A stretch of 64,000 nt of DNA, taken from contig CALUZC010000002.1 in the NCBI GenBank assembly GCA_944325215.1, positions 62,001 to 126,000 on the forward strand, in the 5' to 3' direction. Shown piece by piece: positions 17,470 through 25,815 of the stretch. A model generated the notes under the pieces. The model was not told where the DNA came from and did no database searches. It was given only the letters and a program-made list of their open reading frames with translations. Numbering within the stretch: position 1 is the stretch's first letter; each line of letters opens with the position of its first letter. The translations under genes were made by a program, and so were the position numbers. The DNA comes from an uncultured Mucispirillum sp. GTDB taxonomy: Bacteria > Chrysiogenota > Deferribacteres > Deferribacterales > Mucispirillaceae.

Positions 17470-17657
17470 TCGGCAAGAAAAAGCAAATTTTACTTGGCGA
17501 AATAAAATAAGGACAAGGAGTTTTTTAGCTATAGTTTTAGCAACCGAAGCTTATCGTTGATAAGCATTATCAAGATAGTAAGATTTCCCGTTCTTACAAT
17601 CCTCCCATATTTTTTGCACAATTAAAACAGTAGGATGGCACAACCTACTGTTTTTTT
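17470..17657 (+). ncRNA. Structured small RNA candidate, about 190 nt, unknown family
   Basis: The segment runs from just after a good promoter to a strong intrinsic terminator and has no credible reading frame. Visible hairpins are GCTTATC-GTT-GATAAGC near 17548, a GTAAGA/TCTTAC stem near 17578-17597, a 5' CGGCAAG/CTTGGCG stem with one mismatch, and the terminal AACAGTAGG/CCTACTGTT stem (17626-17634 with 17644-17652) followed by seven T. I compared it by eye with tmRNA, SRP RNA, RNase P and the c-di-GMP riboswitch signatures and saw none. A 6S-type RNA is possible from the length but the rod structure is not obvious. A long leader of a downstream gene is unlikely because a terminator closes it. 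Confidence 0.6.
17626..17657 (+). terminator. Rho-independent terminator of the small RNA candidate
   Basis: Nine-base-pair stem (17626-17634 with 17644-17652), 9-base loop and a T run overlapping its end. Confidence 0.85.
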
Positions 17658-17684
17658 ATTTATAATGTATGTAAATAAAAATGC

Positions 17685-17765
17685 TAGATACTTTCCATTA
17701 AAGCTTGGTATAACATATTATAAACTTATCTAAATTATTTATTGTTTTTTTACTGTATCATTATA
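17685..17765. repeat. 81-bp direct repeat, copy 1
   Basis: Matches 18184-18264 over 81 bases with about five differences; the inner 50 bases are almost perfect. The pair flanks the long imperfect palindrome. The 3' end of each copy contains a promoter-like TTGTTT with a TATA-rich hexamer 16 bases later. Confidence 0.85.
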
Positions 17766-17868
17766 AAGTATAGAAAATATTATTAATTATAAATGTTTTT
17801 AAAAAAGTTTTTATTATTCTTTAATAGTGAAATATTTATAGTATTGTATTCATTATTAATTAACCACT

Positions 17869-18040
17869 GTTATATTATCGCTAAACTACTCAATTTCAAT
17901 GCAGTGGTTTCTACGAAATGGTTATGGAATTTATGTTTGAGTATTACTAACGGTTATTGTTAGGAATACGAGTTCAAATTTCATATGAAGTAGAAAACAC
18001 GAAATGATTTGAAATTATGTAGTGCAGGCGGTAATATAAC
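17869..18040. repeat. 172-bp imperfect palindrome
   Basis: The ends pair over 13 bases (17869-17881 with 18028-18040, one G-T pair). Inward, ACTAC/GTAGT, AATTTCAA/TTGAAATT, an 11-base GTGGTTTCTAC/GTAGAAAACAC pairing with one mismatch, and GTATTACTAAC/GTTAGGAATAC close on a small apical loop. Almost the whole length can fold on itself. It contains no reading frame. It could be a miniature inverted-repeat element, a structured RNA, or a protein-binding cruciform; no target-site duplication was evident beside it. Confidence 0.75.
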
Positions 18041-18183
18041 AATGCCAATATATATGAGATGTGCGGCGTGATGATATGGACATAAAAAAATATAATAGAA
18101 AGATATTAGTAGTAATAAGTTCAATAATTTATATCTTTTATATGTATTATCTTTATTTATTGCAAATATTAATTATAAATTTT

Positions 18184-18264
18184 TAGATGCTTTCCTTAAA
18201 AACTTGGTATAGCATATTATAAACTTATCTAAATTATTTATTGTTTTTTTACTGTATCATTATA
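18184..18264. repeat. 81-bp direct repeat, copy 2
   Basis: Second copy of the repeat at 17685-17765. It ends 117 bases before the M24-like gene and may supply its promoter, since TTGTTT and TATAGT are spaced 16 bases apart at its 3' edge. Confidence 0.85.
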
Positions 18265-18381
18265 TAGTTCTATAAATTATCAGATACACACATACCTATA
18301 AATTATTTTATATTTATTTTTCTTAATTTATAATATATGATGGTTTTATTATATTTTAGTATTATATGATGAGGCGTCCTT

Positions 18382-19584
18382 ATGTATGCATTAGTTCCCG
18401 GTGCTGAGCTTATGAACAGGCTTAAAAAATTTACTACTTTTATGGATATGGCAGATGATACCTGGCGTTATATTTTTATATTTAACCCACTTAATGCATA
18501 CTATTTTACAGGCACTATGCAGGAAGGTGTGTTATTTATACAGCGTGGGGAAGAACCTATTTATTTTGTAAAACGAAGTGTCAGCCGTGCAGAACGTGAG
18601 ATTAGATACTGTAAAGTTATGCCTTATAAAACATATGATGATATAAAGAATTATCTAACTCTTAATACTTTCTTTCCTGCTTTTATTGATAAAGGCTTTA
18701 TAACTATTGAAATGCTTGAAAAATTTAACTCATGTTTTGAGTTTGGAAAAATCTATTCATGTGATAAAGCTTTAAGAATGTGTAGAAGTGTAAAAAGTAA
18801 ATACGAACTTGATATTTTAAAAGCAGCAGGTGAAATTCATGAAGATATTATGGTAAATATTGTGCCAGAAATATTATCTGAAGATATATCAGAACATGAA
18901 GCAGCTATGCTTATTTATAATGAATTTATAAAAAAAGACCACCAGGCTATTGTTAGAAATGAAAGGCAGGGTGCAGAACAGCATACTATAAATGTAAGTT
19001 TTGGAGAAAGTTCATTAAAAAATTATAGATATGACAGCCCAGTTGGCATAACAGGTATGTATGTAACTTCCCCATTTTTAGGTAATAAAAATATAACATT
19101 AAAACAAAATGATTTAGTTACTATTTCTTCTACCTTTGGAATAAACGGCTATAACTCTGTTTCTACACACTGCTATGCTTTTAACAGCCTTATAGACTAC
19201 CTTCGCAGGCAGCAGGACCATTTAGTAAATCTTAAAAACCTTACCATAGAAATGATGAAGCCTGGTGTTAAACCAAGCGAAATATATACTTTTGTTATGG
19301 ATAATATCCACCCAGAGATACAAGGGACATTTATGGGTATTGGGGAAGAAGTTATAGAACATATTGGAAGAGGAGTTGGGCTTACTATTGATGAATACCC
19401 CATAATTTCTAAAAATAATAATAATCCACTGGTAGAAAATATGGTTGTATCATTAAGCTTTTTTGCATGCCTTGAAGGTTATGGCACTACAGGTATGCAG
19501 CACAGCTATATTGTTACTCCAAATGGTGGCATATCCATAAACGGTAGTGCTGATGAAATAGTGGTTGCAGGGAAATATTTATAA
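18382..19584 (+). CDS. M24 (aminopeptidase P/creatinase) fold protein lacking metal ligands
   Basis: Two-domain protein of the Xaa-Pro peptidase family: a creatinase-like N-domain (about 10-130) and a pita-bread C-domain (about 140-400). Every residue that should hold the two metals looks replaced. The DxG Asp is Ser249, the second Asp in GYxSD is Val260, the GHGIG His is Arg330, and the two Glu positions align with Ser359 and about Gln373. The HE His is Asp337. It is therefore probably not a peptidase; a binding or scaffolding role is possible. GAGG lies seven bases before the ATG. It converges on the ferredoxin-like gene with one base between stops and no terminator in between. Confidence 0.75.
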   Translation: MYALVPGAELMNRLKKFTTFMDMADDTWRYIFIFNPLNAYYFTGTMQEGVLFIQRGEEPIYFVKRSVSRAEREIRYCKVMPYKTYDDIKNYLTLNTFFPAFIDKGFITIEMLEKFNSCFEFGKIYSCDKALRMCRSVKSKYELDILKAAGEIHEDIMVNIVPEILSEDISEHEAAMLIYNEFIKKDHQAIVRNERQGAEQHTINVSFGESSLKNYRYDSPVGITGMYVTSPFLGNKNITLKQNDLVTISSTFGINGYNSVSTHCYAFNSLIDYLRRQQDHLVNLKNLTIEMMKPGVKPSEIYTFVMDNIHPEIQGTFMGIGEEVIEHIGRGVGLTIDEYPIISKNNNNPLVENMVVSLSFFACLEGYGTTGMQHSYIVTPNGGISINGSADEIVVAGKYL

Positions 19585-19585
19585 A

Positions 19586-20704
19586 CTATTCATGAAATAC
19601 TTTCATATCTGCAATAGTAATTCTTGATTTATCCCTTGAAGCAATTATATTATCTTTAAAGAATGTTCTTAATGGCAGGCTTTCTTTATAGTGCAGCTTA
19701 AAGTGGTAGCATGATTTTTCACACATTCCACATGATATACATTTTGACGGGTTAAAAGTTATCTCTGTTCTATCTTCATTTATAGCAAGGGCTCCAGTAT
19801 TGCAAAACCTGGCACACATTCCACAATATACACAGCTTTCGTCTATTTCAATATTATTAAACAGCATACCTGTTTCTACTTCTTCTTTCATAATATTGCC
19901 TAAAGACATAATGCATTCTAAAAACTGCTTTCTTCTTGCTGTTTCTTCATGAGTAAAATCTATCTGTGTTCTAGGCTCCAATGTTTCCACAGTAACCATA
20001 TCTGCACTTTTTAAAAGGCTTTCCCTTAAAGTGTCTTTGAAAAATGAAAACATACCACGCCTGTTTACTGTTGGGTTTGGTTTTTCTTCCTCTATTATTT
20101 CATACACTTCATGCTGTATTGGAAATATAAGGCGAACACTGTCAGATTCAAATATAATTTCCATATCTTTTAAATCTGAAAAAATAGTGCTTAGTAACTG
20201 TAAATGCTTTATTTCCTGCTCTAATACTTTACTGCCATGTTTTGACTGGCATTCACTGCATATTCCATACTTAATAGTCATTTTAGAAGCACCACGTAGA
20301 TACAGCACTAATATATCAACCACATTAAATATACCAGCACATTCAACAACTGCCACATTCCTATTATATACATGGTTTTCACTACAGGATATAACTAATT
20401 CACCTTTTGGGCTAATATGTGATGTAAGCTTATCTATAAACTTACTATAACCACCATGACGCAGTTTATAAACTTGGCTGTGGCACTGGCTTACACACAT
20501 ACCACAGCCTGTACATTTATCCCACTCTACTGTAATAGTTTCACCAGGACCACCAACATGAATTGCCTGAACAGGACATAAAGTATAACAAATAGTGCAT
20601 GGTGCACTTTTATGCTTAATTTTAGAGCAGTATTTTGGGGCAACAGATATAGAACGAGATACCCCCTCAAATACCATATTTGCTATTTCCATTTTATTTA
20701 TCAT
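19586..20704 (-). CDS. Ferredoxin-like protein with four 4Fe-4S motifs
   Basis: Cytoplasmic electron-transfer protein of 372 residues. Cluster motifs lie at Cys26/36/39/43, Cys64/67/70/74, Cys291/294/297/301 and Cys322/325/328/332. Four further cysteines in the middle domain (107, 122, 149, 152, in ISCSEN, VECAGI and GICSEC) could bind another cofactor. The middle part is reminiscent of hydrogenase or heterodisulfide-reductase delta subunits, but I cannot assign it. It is last in an operon behind a radical SAM protein (eight bases apart) and a histidine kinase, which suggests it feeds electrons to the radical SAM enzyme or reports redox state. Confidence 0.75.
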   Translation of the reverse strand: MINKMEIANMVFEGVSRSISVAPKYCSKIKHKSAPCTICYTLCPVQAIHVGGPGETITVEWDKCTGCGMCVSQCHSQVYKLRHGGYSKFIDKLTSHISPKGELVISCSENHVYNRNVAVVECAGIFNVVDILVLYLRGASKMTIKYGICSECQSKHGSKVLEQEIKHLQLLSTIFSDLKDMEIIFESDSVRLIFPIQHEVYEIIEEEKPNPTVNRRGMFSFFKDTLRESLLKSADMVTVETLEPRTQIDFTHEETARRKQFLECIMSLGNIMKEEVETGMLFNNIEIDESCVYCGMCARFCNTGALAINEDRTEITFNPSKCISCGMCEKSCYHFKLHYKESLPLRTFFKDNIIASRDKSRITIADMKVFHE

Positions 20705-20712
20705 ATTACACC

Positions 20713-22038
20713 TTATATCTCTGCTAAATTAAATGATGAAGGCTCAATTTTATCTATTTGGTATTCCCTCATCACCTTCTGACCTAAAGTTTTATCATAA
20801 TCTACTGCTAAATATGAAAGCCCCAGCTCCATATTATAATCTTTTAAAAGGTAAACATACTCTGGACTAAATTCTATAATAGATGCATTATTATATAATA
20901 TATAATCTATACCGTTACTATCTAGTATATTTTTTATAATATCTACATCTTGATTATACCCTTTTGCTACTTTAATAAAAAAATCACTTTTTGATAAATA
21001 TTCCACACTGCTTTTGCCTGCATTACAATTTGCATGATATACTTGCGCAGTAAGTTTATTTTCTAAACTACAGTAATGCAAGCCCATTTTCATATTTTTT
21101 TCAACTGCATAAAGCATTACTTCAATACATTCTACGCTGCTGCCTGCAACAGGAACACCACCTGCATAAGTATAAGGATAAAGCACACTATATGGGTGGT
21201 TTTTTACTTCAAAGCCTTTTTTAAAATATTCATCACTATGAACAAAGGGATATAAAAATTCTAATATATTTATACTGTAAATTCCTATATTATCAAGAAC
21301 TTCCATTAATGACTTCATTTCATTAACCATACCTTTTGGAAAAGGCATTTCAACCATTGTGCGTTTTATATATTTTTTTGCTGTTTTTAAGTTTTCTATT
21401 ATATTATCTGATACTTTACCATTACTATCAGGTTTTAAACCAAAGCGTATTTCATCAAGCCCAACTTTTTGGAGATTTTGCATAATTTCTTCTGTAACTA
21501 AATCACCATTTGTATAAATTCGTGTCTGGATACTTTCATCTGCTTTTTTTACTTCACTAATAAATTCTGCACATTTTTCAGCATATAAAAGTGGCTCGCC
21601 ACCTGTAATAGCAACAGATTTCATTTTTTTATACTGTTTTAAATGGTTTTTAAATTCAGATAAAATGTCATATACTTTATGGATACCTTCTGCATAATCA
21701 TCTTGGTTTTTATTTGTGCAAAAAAAACAGTCCCTGTTGCATTTTAAAGTGATTATATATGTGGCAGAACCATAGCCTGTGTGGCAGTCAATACATGATG
21801 GAGAAATGCTGTTATAATATATGCTTTTACCATTATGGCATATATGAGCCCCTTTCTCTTTTAGTTTATTAATTAATATATTTTCCTGCTCACTATATTC
21901 CTGCTCTGAAATTTTTATGCCTTTTGATTTTATAAAATTTTTAAAGTTTTCATACTGGGTAACATAAGGTGCTGCATCTTTTTTCAAACCTTCGTTTTTA
22001 AGGCTTTCTATATTTTCTTTTGTTATTTTAAATATCAC
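20713..22038 (-). CDS. Radical SAM protein of unknown substrate
   Basis: The SAM-cleaving 4Fe-4S motif is CNRDCFFC (Cys100, 104, 107), followed by ITGGEP (about 144-149), the SAM-binding glycine motif. An additional Cys pair upstream, SCIDCHTG (Cys82, Cys85), is placed as in several radical SAM families that bind a second metal. The C-terminal 200 residues have a partial barrel and a tail with two further Cys (CSLENK and HANCNAG). Length is 441 residues. It follows the kinase gene with no gap (22038/22039) and precedes the four-cluster ferredoxin-like gene. The product is unknown; nothing nearby looks like a precursor peptide. Confidence 0.8.
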   Translation of the reverse strand: MIFKITKENIESLKNEGLKKDAAPYVTQYENFKNFIKSKGIKISEQEYSEQENILINKLKEKGAHICHNGKSIYYNSISPSCIDCHTGYGSATYIITLKCNRDCFFCTNKNQDDYAEGIHKVYDILSEFKNHLKQYKKMKSVAITGGEPLLYAEKCAEFISEVKKADESIQTRIYTNGDLVTEEIMQNLQKVGLDEIRFGLKPDSNGKVSDNIIENLKTAKKYIKRTMVEMPFPKGMVNEMKSLMEVLDNIGIYSINILEFLYPFVHSDEYFKKGFEVKNHPYSVLYPYTYAGGVPVAGSSVECIEVMLYAVEKNMKMGLHYCSLENKLTAQVYHANCNAGKSSVEYLSKSDFFIKVAKGYNQDVDIIKNILDSNGIDYILYNNASIIEFSPEYVYLLKDYNMELGLSYLAVDYDKTLGQKVMREYQIDKIEPSSFNLAEI

Positions 22039-23502
22039 TTACTCATTCTCCACAGGTAAAGTAATAGTAAATACTGCACCATTTTTACTATTATACACTG
22101 TTAAATCACCGTTGTGATTATTTAAAATTTTCCTGCATATAGGAAGCCCAAGACCTGTTCCAGAACTTGATGTTGTAAAAAACGGCTTAAATAAATTAGG
22201 CATTACTTCTAAAGGAATACCCGGTCCTGTATCTGAAATCATAATACTTGTTTTATCATCTTTTAATTCATATTCAATGGATACTGTGCCATCATGCTCC
22301 ATAGCATTCATAGCATTGGCTATTAAGTTTACTACTACCTGTTTTATTTGGTCTTTATCTGCATATATATAATCATCTTTACCGATTTTAATATCCAGAT
22401 TAAAATTATTTTCCACCATTCTAGTTTCAAATAACAGTGTTATATCATCAAATAATTCTGTTAAATTAATTTTTTCCTTATGTGGTGGTCGTTTTCTAGA
22501 AAATGATAAAATATCTTCTGTTAAATGCTCTAACCTAATAGATTCTGTAGCAATAATACCTGCCATACGCTTTAAATCATCATTTGTTACAGCTTTCATA
22601 AGCCTTTTTGCAAAACCACCAATGGAAATAAGTGGGTTTTTAACTTCATGAGCAATAGTTGCCACATAGTTGCCAAGTGTTACAAGGCTTTGTTTGCTGC
22701 GCATTTCTGCTTCTATCTCTTTATAAAAGGCAGTAGTGTATTCATATTTTTGGTTGGATATAACAGCCATCATCATAGTATTTAAAAGACGTGCTGTAGA
22801 ACGGGTTGTAAAAGTGTGTGTAATAGTATACTTTTCTTTAGAATAAGTAATCAATACACCATAAAGCTTATTACCTGTAACCATAGGCACAATAATAAGG
22901 GAGTTTTCAAGTTTTATTTTATCAATAGAGTAAAATATTTTATCTTCAAGCTCTAAATGGTTATCATAATTATTATCAGCTGCATGGTACTCTAAAAGTT
23001 TTGTACATAATTCTTTTGAAATAGGTACTCTTTTATTTCTAAACTCTTCAACCTGCTTTTCTGTATATGCTGGAATACTTGTAAGATATATACCTCGCAG
23101 TTCCATTAGTTTTTCATTAAAAAACATAACAGCTGCTTTATCAAATAGATTAGAATAAACTAATGCATTTGTTGCAACACGCACCATTTCATCTAATGTT
23201 GCCCTGCCTGCAAAAATATCAGGACTTTTTGAAACATTTTCTGCTATTTCCCAAGTGGCCCTGTTTTCCACATATACATCTATTAAGTCAGTCATAAGGC
23301 TTATAGCATCATCATTTAATGGTGCATATGCTGAATAGGTAATGAGCATTCTAATATTATTAAGAGTAATTTCTGTGCTAAATTCATCACAATAATCAAT
23401 TGGTGCATCAGCATAAGCTGTGCGTTCTCCCATACTGTTATAAACAACAATCTTTGTTATTCTGCAATCACATCTACGGTTAATAATCTCAATTAATTTC
23501 AT
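22039..23502 (-). CDS. Soluble sensor histidine kinase
   Basis: Cytoplasmic kinase without membrane segments. The N-terminal 255 residues include a GAF-like sensor region, then a HisKA domain with phospho-acceptor His285 in IAHEVKNP, and a catalytic domain with a DTGPGIP box, the FKPFFTT segment and GTGLGLPI near the C-terminus. The N-terminus holds a CDC pair (11-13) that might sense metal or redox. No response regulator is encoded beside it. Its downstream partners are a radical SAM protein and a multi-cluster ferredoxin-like protein, and glyS ends 24 bases upstream. Confidence 0.85.
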   Translation of the reverse strand: MKLIEIINRRCDCRITKIVVYNSMGERTAYADAPIDYCDEFSTEITLNNIRMLITYSAYAPLNDDAISLMTDLIDVYVENRATWEIAENVSKSPDIFAGRATLDEMVRVATNALVYSNLFDKAAVMFFNEKLMELRGIYLTSIPAYTEKQVEEFRNKRVPISKELCTKLLEYHAADNNYDNHLELEDKIFYSIDKIKLENSLIIVPMVTGNKLYGVLITYSKEKYTITHTFTTRSTARLLNTMMMAVISNQKYEYTTAFYKEIEAEMRSKQSLVTLGNYVATIAHEVKNPLISIGGFAKRLMKAVTNDDLKRMAGIIATESIRLEHLTEDILSFSRKRPPHKEKINLTELFDDITLLFETRMVENNFNLDIKIGKDDYIYADKDQIKQVVVNLIANAMNAMEHDGTVSIEYELKDDKTSIMISDTGPGIPLEVMPNLFKPFFTTSSSGTGLGLPICRKILNNHNGDLTVYNSKNGAVFTITLPVENE

Positions 23503-23526
23503 AATGCACCTTGATATTTGGTGATA

Positions 23527-25596
23527 TTATTTGGAAGCTATTGCACCTAAATCACCTATTATAAGGAAAACTTTACGTAAGCTTGCTATTAATCCAAGCC
23601 TGTTTTCTCTCACTTTTATATCTTCTGCCATAACCATAACTTTCTCAAAAAAAGCATCAACTGCTGGAGCAAATTTCATAAGCTCATCTAAAACAGCATA
23701 GTTTTTTTCTTCATCAAGTAAAGCCTGCATTTGCTGCTGCCTGATTAATGCACCTAATGCTCTTTCTTCATCACATTCTAAAAGCTCATCTGAAAAATAT
23801 TCATTATTAAAATCGTTTTTCTTTAAAATATTGTTTATTCTTTTATAGCTTGCAGCAATAATTTGAAATTCATTTGTATTTCTAGCATTTGTTAAAACTT
23901 TTGCTAAATTAAAGATTTTAATCATATCACTTGATTTGCTGCATACTGCATCAAAAACATCAGCTGCTACAATTTCTTTTGATACAAGCATTTGTTTATA
24001 CCTTTGGTTTATAAATGAAAGCACATCATTTAAAACTTCATCTTTATTAAAAGACAATCTAGATGATAATTTATTCAACGATATTTCTATTAATTTTGTT
24101 AATTCTATTCTATAGCCTGCATCTTCTATAATAGATAAAAGCCCTATGGCACTTCTTCTTAAGCCATATGGGTCTAAATTACCTGTTGGTTTCATTCCTG
24201 CAGCAAATACGCCTGTTATAGTATCTATTTTATCAGCAATAGAAGTAAGCCTTCCTTCATCAGTTTCTGGTAATTTATCACCTGCAAATTTAGGAAGATA
24301 ATGTTCCATTATACCTTGTGCTACATCATCATTAAGCCCTTCATTTTTAGCATAATAGTAACCCATTACACCCTGCAGCTCTGGGAACTCATATACCATT
24401 TCACTTAAAAGGTCTGCTTTACATAAATAAGCTGTCTGCTCTACATTTTCTTTTTTATCAGGGCATAAAATATCTGCTAAATATAGTGCTATCTCTCTAA
24501 AACGCTCCATTTTTTCATAGCTTGTGCCAAGTTTTTCTTGGTAAACCACTTTTTTTAATGCTTCAGTTCTTTCTGATAATGGCACTTTTTTATCGTTATT
24601 AAAGAAAAATAAACCATCATTTAGCCTTGCACGTAAAACTCGTTCATAACCCTGCCTAATAACACTATCACCATTAGGTGATTTAATATTAGCAATACCA
24701 ATAAATTTATTTATAAGCTTACCAGATGAATTTCTTACAGGAAAATATTTTTGATGCACTTTCATAGAAGTAATAAGCACTTCTTCTGGCAGCTGTAAAA
24801 ATGATTCTTCAAAACTGCCAAGTATTGCATATGGGTATTCCACTAAATCTGATACAATATTTAATAAGTCATCATCAATATCAACAGCTATATTTTCCCT
24901 GCTTTCTATATCTTTAATTTGTGCTTTAATAATATCACGTCTTTCAGAAGGACTTACAAATACATATGCTTTGCTTAATTTTTCTTTATATTCTGACACA
25001 TTTGCAACTTCTATTTTATCAGGATTTAAAAACCTATGACCGTAAGTAATATTAGATGCTTTAATACCGTCTGTTTTAAAAGGCAATTCTTTTTCATCAA
25101 AAACAGATAAAAACCAGTGGATAGGGCGAACAAACCTAAAATCATTATCTCCCCATTTCATACTTTTTGGAAAAGGTATGCTCATAATAACTTCTGGTGC
25201 AGTTTTGCTAATTAATTCTGCAGTAGACTGCCCACCTGTTTTTTTCTCACCTTGAAGATAATCACCTTTTTGAGTAGTTACTTTTTTTAGTGTTGCTTCA
25301 TCTATCCCTTTTGATACTGCAAACTTTTTAGCAGCTTCTGATAACGAGCCATCTTCATTAAATGCAATAGCAGCAGGCGGCCCCATTATTATTTCCGTTT
25401 TATCAGCTTGGTATAATTCAAGCCCATCAATATTTACAAAAAGCCTGCGTGGTGTTCCACCAGTTTCAATAGATGAAAATGGCAGGTTTAAAGCAGATAA
25501 CCTTTTTGTCCACTCATCAAGTAAAAATTTAGTAGATGATGGTATAAATGCTGCTGGTATTTCTTCACAGCCTATTTCTAATAAATATGATGGCAT
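23527..25596 (-). CDS. glyS: Glycyl-tRNA synthetase beta subunit
   Basis: Beta subunit of the alpha2beta2 bacterial glycyl-tRNA synthetase; it binds tRNA and assists the catalytic alpha subunit. The sequence starts LLEIGCEEIPAAF, the family N-terminal signature, and contains the HRFLNP and DKIDTITGVFAAG segments. The 689-residue length is typical. GAGG lies six bases before the ATG. The alpha-subunit gene glyQ, normally next to it, is absent from this window: upstream lies a DUF4143 ATPase. It leads an operon with a histidine kinase. Confidence 0.97.
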   Translation of the reverse strand: MPSYLLEIGCEEIPAAFIPSSTKFLLDEWTKRLSALNLPFSSIETGGTPRRLFVNIDGLELYQADKTEIIMGPPAAIAFNEDGSLSEAAKKFAVSKGIDEATLKKVTTQKGDYLQGEKKTGGQSTAELISKTAPEVIMSIPFPKSMKWGDNDFRFVRPIHWFLSVFDEKELPFKTDGIKASNITYGHRFLNPDKIEVANVSEYKEKLSKAYVFVSPSERRDIIKAQIKDIESRENIAVDIDDDLLNIVSDLVEYPYAILGSFEESFLQLPEEVLITSMKVHQKYFPVRNSSGKLINKFIGIANIKSPNGDSVIRQGYERVLRARLNDGLFFFNNDKKVPLSERTEALKKVVYQEKLGTSYEKMERFREIALYLADILCPDKKENVEQTAYLCKADLLSEMVYEFPELQGVMGYYYAKNEGLNDDVAQGIMEHYLPKFAGDKLPETDEGRLTSIADKIDTITGVFAAGMKPTGNLDPYGLRRSAIGLLSIIEDAGYRIELTKLIEISLNKLSSRLSFNKDEVLNDVLSFINQRYKQMLVSKEIVAADVFDAVCSKSSDMIKIFNLAKVLTNARNTNEFQIIAASYKRINNILKKNDFNNEYFSDELLECDEERALGALIRQQQMQALLDEEKNYAVLDELMKFAPAVDAFFEKVMVMAEDIKVRENRLGLIASLRKVFLIIGDLGAIASK

Positions 25597-25815
25597 ATAT
25601 ATTCCTCGTTTTACAAATTCATAAATTATATTAAATTATTATTATATATTTATATATTCTCGTAAGTTTTTTTTCAAGTAATTTTAATTAAGTTTATAAA
25701 TTTTATACTAAATAAACTAAAATTATTTATTTTAATAAATAATTTTAGAAGATAAAAAATAGAAATGTAAAATAAGGCTTATTACATTAGCAGTATATAA
25801 AATACTAATTATGCT

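Noticed and set aside
17470-17657. Assignment of the small RNA candidate as tmRNA, SRP RNA, RNase P RNA, 6S RNA or a GEMM riboswitch
   Set aside because: None of the conserved signature sequences of the first three or of GEMM is present, and the 6S rod structure is not evident by eye, so it is left without a family.
17869-18040. Integron attC site
   Set aside because: The ends begin with GTT and finish with AAC, the opposite of the attC core-site arrangement, and no integron integrase or cassette array is present; the tyrosine recombinase nearby looks like XerC.
21777-21795. CxxCH heme c motif in the radical SAM protein (CIDCH)
   Set aside because: The protein has no signal peptide and is cytoplasmic, so heme c attachment is not expected; the cysteines fit a second metal site.
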